From: Triticum aestivum
Taxonomy: Eukaryota; Streptophyta; Magnoliopsida; Poales; Poaceae
Direction of reading: 5' to 3'
DNA: 64,000 bases
Assembly: GCF_018294505.1 (NCBI RefSeq)
Contig: NC_057808.1
Coordinates: 359,814,588-359,878,587 of the forward strand
Shown: piece by piece, positions 56,075-64,000 of the stretch
Layout of the letters: every line of letters starts with the position of its first letter
Numbering within the stretch: position 1 is the stretch's first letter
Position numbers and translations under genes: made by a program
Notes under the pieces: generated by a model
Told to the model about the DNA's origin: nothing
The model's input: the letters and a program-made list of their open reading frames with translations, nothing else
Database searches by the model: none

Positions 56075-57318
56075 CTTACAAAGGAGGGCGTTAACATACC
56101 CTGCTACATAATATGTCTTGACATGATGACAACATAGTGTCAGTCTCATACGACTTTATTGCTGTCATCATGTCATTTTATTTACTCTTTTTAGCTGTGT
56201 ACATCCTAAGTATGTAGAGGCCAGACGTTACTCATCGATAAAAATAACTTCCGCCGTTTCTCTGTTCAAGGGACGCTATGTTTGGCTGTTAAACCCCTGC
56301 GGTGCTTTATATATGCTGGTAAGCATATCTAGTCAAATTGAGCTGCTAAAACGACAAATATTATTGTACAGAGGGAGTATTAGGCAGAAATTTCTCGAAA
56401 AAAGAGGAGGGGATGGGACCAACTGATGTTCATGATGGGGTGATGCTTGAATATGCATTTTGAAAACCTACACACTTGGCTGTTCTCCAGTTATCAATGT
56501 TATATGTCAGTCCTACTGTCCTAGGATGCTTCATTAGTTTTTCTTCATGGATCACGATTCATGGAACAGATCATCAGTGACGCCATTTAACTAGTATAAG
56601 ATATCCCCTCTTTTTCCAAAAGGCAGCCGCATATGGAGCAGAGAAATTTGTGACATGCACACGCCATTCATGCATCTAGTGTTGAATTTGAAAGGAGCAG
56701 CGAAGGTAGACGCAAGTGTAATATAAAGTGGGACAGATGTACGAATCCACTGTAAAGTGTAAACTGAAAGCAGATGAGAGAAGTGGAGAACCTTGAAAAG
56801 AGGCTGAAAACTACGGCGCGATGCAAACCCGAGAAGGAACAAAGCAATCAACATCGTACTGTAACGTTATAGACCCGGCGCATCAGGCAAGAACATACTA
56901 CTAACCTAGCTATATCACCATTTTATGCCAGATTTTAGTGCATAATTTTGGCAAGTAGATCATAAGTCAAGATTTGAATTCGGGTTAGGTATGTAGCCCT
57001 TTCAGAATGATCCAAAGAATATGATTCGATAGAAAAGCAAATCCATTTCCTTGGCAGGACTTTTTATCCCCTTGTCTTGATTGAGTGCATGATTGGGGTG
57101 CGGTCACGCTCAGGGCACCTCGCGCTGGATGGAGCTGCGGGGGCATGTCCCATCCTAGGAAAAGAAATGCTTTCTTGCCCAACACACTTCATTTAGTCCG
57201 AAACCTCTGAGGTTTAATCACTCTCGCTGTGTCCTCCGGTAGCATCAACATGGACTTGCACCAACCCTAACCATGCAGGATTAGGCACGCTGTCCTTGTC
57301 TCTCTTCTTTCTCCCGGG
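56075..57318. other. Intergenic region upstream of the HIPP gene
   Basis: No gene is supported. A perfect 13-bp inverted repeat TGACATGATGACA (56119-56131) / TGTCATCATGTCA (56163-56175) is present. A lone MITE-like end (ACAGAGGGAGTA, about 56369-56380) has no visible partner. The right end is presumably the HIPP promoter. Confidence 0.5.
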
Positions 57319-57327
57319 TATATATAT
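57319..57327 (+). promoter_or_regulatory. TATA box of the HIPP gene
   Basis: TATATATAT at 57319-57327, after CTCCCGGG, about 110 bases upstream of the ATG. Well placed for a start site near 57350-57360. Confidence 0.65.
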
Positions 57328-57437
57328 GGCCCCCTCCATGGCCTAAGGTTCTGTACTTGGCCTTCGCAGTACAGACAAGCGCAAGAACGGTTCATCAGTG
57401 GTTCTTGCTGGAAACAAAAGTTGAGTTAGATCAGATC

Positions 57438-57714
57438 ATGGGCGCCTTGGATCACCTGTCCCGTCTGTGCAACTTGACACATACAAGGGAAGCCATCAGG
57501 ATCAAGAAAAGGCGGCCACTGACGGTGAGGATTGTGGAATTCAAGCACGTTTGTGTTCTCTTTTTTGGTTTAGGTTTGTTCATCGATCGGAAGCAGCTCT
57601 ATCTTCCAAAGATGGCCTTCTGATCTTGTGAAGGGATCAATATGTTTTTTTTGCACTTTTTTTTGTCATTTTGTTAATTGAGCTGCCACAAACGTGTGAT
57701 TAACTGGAGTTTCT

Positions 57715-57753
<39 letters not shown>

Positions 57754-58285
57754 GCAGACGGTGAACATCAAGGTGAAGATGGACTGTGAGGGCTGCGAGA
57801 GGAGGGTCAAGAACGCCGTCAAATCGATTCGGGGTACATATACACATACTGACCGATAGCGATCTCAAAGATGAAACCAAGCGATCTAACTCTTTTCTTT
57901 TGAAAATATATTTATTTATTTTGAGGATAGAAAATATAACATTTAGTTCATATATTCATTTGGTGAACGTTCATATGCATATGCCAAAGGTGTGACGGCG
58001 GTGGTGGTGAATCGCAAGATCAGCAAGGTGACGGTGACGGGGTACGTGGAGCCTCGCAAGGTGCTGGCGAGGGTGAAGAGGACTGGGAAGACGACGGCGG
58101 ATATGTGGCCGTACGTGCCCTACACGGTGGCCACCTACCCCTACGTCGGCGGCTCCTACGACAAGAAGGCGCCGGCGGGCCTGGTCCGCAACGTGCCGCA
58201 GGCCATGGCCGACCCGGCGGCGCCGGAGGTCAAGTACATGAACATGTTCAACGACGAGGACGTTACCGCTTGCACCGTCATGTGA
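57438..58285 (+). CDS. Heavy-metal-associated isoprenylated plant protein (HIPP), 152 aa, three exons
   Basis: HIPPs are plant metallochaperone-like proteins with a metal-binding HMA fold and a C-terminal lipid anchor, acting at membranes or the nucleus in metal and stress responses. Exons: 57438-57524, 57758-57833 and 57990-58285, with GT-AG introns; the last junction splits codon G|GT. The N terminus MGALDHLSRLCN and KKRRPL are typical of the HIPP20-27 clade. The HMA domain starts at about residue 30 (TVNIKVKMDCEGCERRVKNA) with the metal-binding Cys pair C39-x-x-C42, and continues through KVTVTGYVEPRKVL. The Tyr/Pro-rich segment MWPYVPYTVATYPYVGGSYD and the CaaX box C149-T-V-M (farnesylation type) complete it. 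Exon phases and length (usual about 150) agree and nothing is broken. The exact paralogue (HIPP26-like?) is undecided. Confidence 0.94.
57717..57752 (+). repeat. (TATC)9 microsatellite next to a splice acceptor
   Basis: Nine TATC units followed directly by TGCAG, the acceptor of HIPP exon 2. The array therefore forms the pyrimidine tract of intron 1. Confidence 0.95.
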
Positions 58286-59254
58286 TTCGATGATCTCATA
58301 TTAGCATCTGCACTCCAGCCAGGACATGATGCCTAGATTACTAGATATATCGGTCTTCTCGCAGCGCTGGGGAAAAATGATACCAAGAAGATGAACTTGT
58401 GCATGTACGCGGTACTGATGGATGATATATACTGTGCAAATCCTCGTTCACGTCCAAGGTGTAGATAAGCCTGAATTACAACTTTATGCTACCGCTTTAT
58501 GATCTTCGATATATACATCCTTGTCAGTCTCGAGCCTTCTCTTCTGTCCTACCTGATCATCGTTATCTTTTTTTCTTTACTTTTTGCAACGGGGGAAAGC
58601 ATCCAAAATTGAATCTTCCAACTCTTGATTGTCAAAAAAGATTGTTCCAATTCACTGTCAGCCTACAGTTCTGACCATGCACCCAAATGAACACGCAAAA
58701 CATATGCCTTACCAGCAAAGGGTGAATCTAAGCTTATAAAGTGGAAATTTTTTATTTCCTGACGGAATGTTCTAGGTAGTAATCGATCTTTTCCCAAAAG
58801 GAGGGAAAACACCGCTTCATTAATCCACACACCATAGCATACCTGTGCTACTCTGAACTTAGTAAATATGGCTATCGTCTGATGCAAAGGCCAGGGAATA
58901 AACCCTTCTCTTTTCTAAAAATAACCTATTCTGAACGGGTAAACCCGGAAATTCACTTTGGCATATGGGATCATACGCTCCCGTCATCGGAAAAAAACAT
59001 TTCAAAATGTCTAAAGGTTCCGAACAAAAAATTGATGCAGACATCTTCATATTGTAGGTGCGCACATCATGGAAAACAAATCTTTTTTGTGGCTTTTGTA
59101 AAAATGACAAAAGATGTTTCATGAAAAGCCCCTTTTAACACTGATTTTTGTCTTTTTCTCCCGCTACACAAAAGTTGCCGTTTTTTCGTGAAACGAATTT
59201 GTGAGCACGTAGAATGTCAAGATGTACGTTGCATACGACGCCTTTGGCACCCTT
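58286..59254. other. HIPP 3' UTR and intergenic DNA
   Basis: The first 200-300 bases are probably 3' UTR, though I see no canonical AATAAA near the stop. The part around 58900-59220 looks repeat-like and unassigned. No gene is supported. Confidence 0.4.
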
Positions 59255-59920
59255 ATGGAAAGTGTTCCTTTCTAAAAATCAAGATCTTCGTGTGGCAGCT
59301 TCTGCGTGATCACCTCTCATCGGGGAGAAAGCTGATCTAGCGGAATGGGAATGGCGATGAACTATTTCCTCTGTGTGGTCCCAGAGAATGGGACCCACAT
59401 CTTCTTCGTCTGCCCAGTTGCTCGGTAGCTTTGGTGCTTTGTCCGTGAGGCTCTGGGTCCTGACTAGGAGGCGCTGGACCTGGCAGGGTTTCTCAAACCT
59501 CGAACCAACATTCCGGGAGGAGGAGATGCCTCTTCTGGTCAGTGTTCGCGGTGTTGAGTTGGATTCTCTGGACGACTCATAACAAGATGGTGATTGAGAT
59601 GGTCTTCCCGCGGAGGGCCACTGACTCTATATTCAAGCTTGTCGCCTGTTTGCAGCACTGAGACCCGCTCTCTAGGCAGCAGGATTGGGACCGACTTGGC
59701 AACATGATGGACGCGATGACTTTGGCAGCTTGTCGCCTTACTATGCTTCATGCCGCTGAGCTACGGGCCACCTCACCTGGTGGCTTTTCTCCTCTTTTCA
59801 GGAGGGCATGTTTGTGTTGTTGGCCCAATAGACTTCTTCTTAATTTTCTTGCACTTGAACTTGTTGTATGGTATTTGGTGATTGCTTTACCTATAAAGAG
59901 GGGCAAAAGCCTATTTCGAA
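59255..59920 (+). mobile_element. LINE remnant (zf-RVT and 3' end), decayed
   Basis: Plus-strand text reads, across shifting frames, KIKIFVWQLLRDHLSSGRKL, then GTHIFFVCPVAR and LWCFVREALGP, the zinc-binding C-terminal domain of plant LINE ORF2, then NKMVIEMVFPRRATDS. The tail (CTATAAAGAGGGGCAAAAGCC, about 59890-59911, split here as CTATAAAGAGG and GGCAAAAGCC) resembles plant LINE 3' ends. Many stops and frame changes. A different family from the nested LINE. No TSD identified. Confidence 0.7.
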
Positions 59921-62101
59921 GAACATACACGTGGCATGCAACTTATGACTTTGTTTGGATAAATGGCGTCCCAGAGTCTGTCCTTCCCGCCTCCTTAGCA
60001 ACCCCATCCACCCCTGATGACGAGGGTCTTGTCTATTTGCTCCATGTCGTTGCTTACTATCTGAGCATGATAATAATGACGAACATCCATTTAGTTTTTC
60101 CATACCTTGTGCCCTCATGCATAGTACTATCTAGTACCGCCCGACACACCTACTGTGTTACTCAGCCTTGTCATTCTCCTCCGATCCAATATGCTCCCTT
60201 GCACTTCAACCACTTGTGGTGTTCGTTGCCTTCCTTTCTACCACCTTTTCTCCCAATGTCCCTCTTCTTCCGACCTCTCGTGGCTAGTTTTTTCTCTAAT
60301 TCTGATGACTTCCCTTAGAATGGCCTGTTGGCCAGTAAAATCTCTGTTGAGTAAAATGGTAAATTTGGTAAAGATAGTTTGCAAGAATGAAGTCATACAA
60401 TCTAACTAGAGTGGGTGGTGGGTTCCTTTGGCCAAACTATCCATTTCCAACATCATGCCAACAAAAAAATCCCTCATTTCCCTCGTCTCACCACCTCTGA
60501 CTTTGTCTTATCTCCCACAAACTATCATAGTCTATCCTATTCCAGAAACCTTCAAGAACGTATACCAAAGCTTTCGACAAGGGTGGAGATTTAGTACTAT
60601 GAAGAAAATTGTATTCCCTTGGGGAATAAGGGTTGTCCTTCAATTAGGGAAGAACATATTATCCATCTTATTTCTCTTTCATTCAACTCTGATTTTTTTT
60701 CTTCTATATGGCACCTCTACCATAAGACACATCATCTGACATACCAGTTTAGATGGCCTAGATCTTATAAGTTAATACAAGGAAAACCATACGCTCTATA
60801 AGGCTTTTAACCTCAGAATCAATGAGGCATAGATGTGCGACTTCTTGTTATATTTTTATTGAACAACTCCTTATTGTTGTTGCTTAGAACCCCTGCTTTG
60901 AGCACTTCTAGTACCTAATATTCTAATGTACACCCGCTCCATCAATGGTCTGGCACCATGCATATAGAGACCATTCAGAGAACCGAAGAGTACCTCATCT
61001 AAACTATGATAAATAATTCGAGAAATAGGAAATCGAAAAGGAATGTAACTAACTCTGGCATGTGCACAAACAATCCAATTTACTTGACAATGGCTTAAGT
61101 AGATTGATGGAGAATACATATCTTGTTAAGTTGTTCAACCATTAGCTAATGTTTCATATGTAGTAGATGCCAATTGGACTTATGGTGGCTCAATTGTCGA
61201 ACTCAGGTAAAATATCTCTATCTTGATCATGGGTGAAGCAATAAAATGAGTACTATGAAGATACCGTACATGTTGAGGGTGAAAGAAGCAACATAGCTCC
61301 ACAGTCCATAAATATGTAGGCTACACTCCAATTTGATGTATTATGCATTTTTGCAATAGCCGGATAATATGAAGCATACTCATACTGCATCAGAGGGCTA
61401 AAAATCAGTAATATGAAAATATGTAGACAACAGCCGAGCAGATAACTTGGTGACACAACACATGATGTGGTAGCTAAAGCAGAGGCTACGAATTGTGGTT
61501 TTCTTGCATTGATGTGCCTATAGAAACTCATCACTGATTCTATTTAATGTGTGAAGTCACCCGCCGATTCGCCTTGTTTGTGACATTTTGTTCACTATCA
61601 ACACATGACATGCAAAACTCAGTAATTGGAACCCTCAAAGTTTTTATGAAAAATCAATATGACAACCAACCAAGGCATGACACACATGCACCTATGCCTC
61701 CTATGGAATTAGAAACAAAAGATTCATTAAGATCATTAATCTGAAGTTCATTTAAGTATGATACCCAAAGGATGAGGCATTAATGCTTCTGTTCTCCATA
61801 AAATTTAAAATATAAACTAAGTTTATGTTGGAATCATACTTATCAACTACCAATGAACATCATTATGTAAAATTTAGGAGGGGTTTCACCGCTTTATGGA
61901 TAGAAAAAAAGAAAGGAATGTACTTATTTTCCTCATATGCATACATCATCAACACTAAATCATAAGATATATAAGAAAGTAAGTGATTTGTTGTCATTTC
62001 AAATGGCACACTTCAGTGACATTAAATCATAATATAGATAAGCAAATTGAAAGGGAATCACAACAAATAGGTGACATTGCAACTTGGTACATACCTTTCT
62101 C
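59921..62101. other. Intergenic DNA, nothing recognised
   Basis: I scanned both strands and found no domain, LTR, MITE pair or credible splice structure. ORFs 59704-60318 and 60428-60739 are T-rich or partly overlap the LINE remnant and show no family signature. Confidence 0.4.
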
Positions 62102-62116
62102 CTGGCTTTGGCTTAT

Positions 62117-62336
62117 TTTTTGACGGGCAACGACAGGAGCACTGCCAATTCATATTAGAAGGCGGGAAAGGGGCCCAAAGTCCCAAAGTATGGTACAGAC
62201 CAATGCCGAGGAACCAGAAGGGATTCATGCAAAGGACACAACAACTCAATCAGGAAAAAAGGGAGAAGAGCAAGAAGAAAAAAAGAGGAGAAGAATAAGA
62301 TGGAGAGCAAATTCCTCAAGAGATAGCCTCCCAGTA
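62117..62336 (-). mobile_element. 5'-truncated LINE insertion, 220 bp
   Basis: Flanked by a perfect 15-bp TSD, CTGGCTTTGGCTTAT (62102-62116 and 62337-62351). A T-run (62116-62121) at the left is the poly(A) tail in sense; just inside is GACGGGCAACGACAGGAGC, which resembles a LINE 3' end in reverse. It contains only 3' sequence, as expected of target-primed insertion with early stop. Confidence 0.8.
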
Positions 62337-62377
62337 CTGGCTTTGGCTTATAAGATGGCTGCATTAAGAAAGATCCG

Positions 62378-63607
62378 TTGCTACAATTTTCTCTATTTCC
62401 TCGAGAAAGGCTTGCTGCATAATTTCTAAAAAATATACAAAAAAGTAACATCAGAGCATGTTCTTAAACAAAGTGGTATTACTAGGAAAGAAATCTAGGT
62501 AGCAGTAGGAACTGTATTCTGACTAATATATTTTAAAGCCTGGTTCTTAACTAAACTAAGGGAGATATTTAAACTCGAAATTACATTTTCCTCCCATCTT
62601 GCTGCCAGTTCTTTTGGAGCAAACATCAACTTTTGTTTCTACTGATCGAAGTATTATAGAGAATGCGTACCCTGAATCAACATGTGAGAATTCAAGGCAA
62701 GAAAGAACTTAAAATCAAATGAAGGCTCTATAGGAAAAAATCATGTTTTTCTAGACATGGTTGTGGCCCAACCCCATTGTAAAAAAATATGCACAATAAA
62801 ACCCTACACCTACCTTAGAGTAGTAATAATACAAAACTTGACAACAGTATACAAACAATATCATTATACTACAGACTTGAAGGAGAAAATATAGTTTTCT
62901 CGGTCAAATAAAGATGCAATTTCTCACACGTACCTAAGTTCCATGTAGAAAAAGAACAATTTATAATAAAAAGGCGTGGTCCAAAGAGAAGCCACATCGA
63001 TCATCAATGATGGATTAACATTTTGTTCCACTATGCTATGGGGTATTTTAGATGTGAAATTATTTTTTCTTACGTACCGCTCACCACCAAACATAGTGGA
63101 GAACCCAGTAGATCATTAGCACATACATTCATACAACAAAGTAACCCAAAATTGCAATATCATCGTGCCTCCTCCATCGACTATTTTGATAACCAAAGGA
63201 AAATTAAGAGAAAAAGATCCAGAACCAAACCATGGGGGTCAAGATCATTAATCTTCTCGATAGCCTACTAAACATTCCTTGTTTGAGCCACTATCTTCAC
63301 CTCCATCCGGTTGGTGATGATCACCAGGTCAATGTCTATTGCGAACATAACTTCAATCAGATCCCAATGTCTGCTTTGGAGAACGAAGGAGTAAGAGGGG
63401 ATTCATTTAAGCGCATGAGCATAGAATATGCTGGGTATCGGGACTCAGTGCAGAACCTGTCGGCGGCATCGAGGAAACCGTACGTATGAGGAAATTCATC
63501 TCATCCTTGCGGACCTTGACACCGCGCAGTTTTCGCTCCAACTTCTCGCGCGTCACCACCTTCTTCGAAGACGCAATGGAGGCAGGGGGAAGATTTGACT
63601 GCACCAT
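62378..63607 (-). pseudogene. GID8-like (LisH-CTLH) gene fragment, decayed
   Basis: GID8/TWA1 proteins are scaffold subunits of the CTLH/GID E3 ubiquitin ligase. Reading the minus strand: M at 63607, then KKVVTREKLERKLRGVKVRK and DEMNFL, matching the GID8 N terminus; after a frame change DAADRF.TES (LisH end, near 63450); then IDLVIITNRMEVKIVAQ and AIEKINDLDP (about 63340-63235), matching the CTLH start; an exon at 62671-62585 (YFDQ, KQKLMFAPKELAARWEEN, with stops and a missing segment); and an exon from 62414 (QAFLEEIEKIVA). Two splice acceptors and one donor remain, so it is a degraded gene copy with introns, not a processed one. The C-terminal third is not found. A small LINE inserted just beyond the last piece. 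Confidence 0.72.
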
Positions 63608-64000
63608 GATGAGGGAGAATGTGTACAACAGAGAAAACTAGGGACGACAAGACCAGGGGCCTATGCCCCCTTCTCCCTCCTCCCCCCAAAACTGACATGT
63701 TATTGGCTTATTGAGTAAGGTAATAACAAAAGGAAGGCATGAAAGATTCTGAAAAAGGAAAAAAATGATTTCCTTTTAGATTCGAAAACATGCAAATTTC
63801 TTGAAATAGTAAGATTATAAATTTCAAGAAAATCCAGAAACATAATTAAAAATCTCCCAAAAATTTATAAATTTATAAATAATAATTCAAAATTGTAAAG
63901 AAGAATGTTTTTGAACAGTCACTTGGGGGGGGGGGGACCTTTCCCACATGAATATATCATCACTCAAGCAATAATGGTATCCATTACATGAGAGCATCAA
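63608..64000. other. Sequence upstream of the GID8-like pseudogene
   Basis: Would be its promoter side. AT-rich, with a run of 12 G (63925-63936). No feature recognised. Confidence 0.4.

Noticed and set aside
59704..60318. 204-codon plus-strand ORF as a gene
   Set aside because: Its first part lies in the LINE 3' remnant in a different frame from the LINE peptide, and the rest has no family signature or gene context.

Overview
This window is nuclear DNA of a Triticeae grass (wheat, or a close relative such as barley, rye or Aegilops). Plant genes with short exons and GT-AG or GC-AG introns sit beside nested LTR retrotransposons, LINEs, Stowaway MITEs and a PIF/Harbinger transposon of the kinds that fill Triticeae genomes. 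No search could be run. Family names come from motifs and memory; boundaries and target-site duplications (TSDs) were read directly.

Left gene island (about 2.8-8.2 kb, + strand). Two spliced genes lie here. The first is a small conserved 83-residue plant protein with a GC-AG intron. The second is a complete 236-residue oil body-associated protein (OBAP, DUF1264) with seed-type promoter motifs.

Transposon nest (8314-49091, about 64% of the window). One LINE (minus strand, about 8.2 kb without its guests) inserted just downstream of OBAP, in the loop of a small hairpin, leaving a 16-17 bp TSD (8297-8313 and 49092-49107). Three LTR elements then cut it into four pieces: (1) an Athila-type Gypsy remnant, 11838-25515, TSD GCTAT; (2) an Angela/BARE/WIS-type Copia, 26935-35648, minus strand, TSD GTTTG; (3) a gag-protease-only Athila-type Gypsy, 35958-46092, TSD GCCGG. 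Each removal rejoins the LINE reading frame. The guests carry guests. An 11.9-kb LARD-like element with 3.8-kb LTRs and no coding capacity (12191-24080, TSD CTCTT) sits in the first Gypsy LTR. A Copia solo LTR (43834-45561, TSD AGTCG/GGTCG) sits in the 3' LTR of the second Gypsy. A Stowaway MITE sits in that Gypsy's interior.

Right side (49.1-64 kb). It holds repeat-like DNA, a candidate hAT-like element (50174-51557), a PIF/Harbinger transposon with a nearly intact transposase (52111-54452), a near-perfect hairpin MITE (55989-56072), a complete three-exon heavy-metal-associated isoprenylated plant protein gene (57438-58285, +), a plus-strand LINE remnant (59255-59920), and a broken GID8/LisH-CTLH gene on the minus strand (about 62378-63607) next to a 220-bp truncated LINE with a perfect 15-bp TSD.

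There is no operon-like cooperation between the genes. The window's interest lies in the completely resolvable order of insertions, deletions and mutations. I saw no tRNA, rRNA or CRISPR locus.
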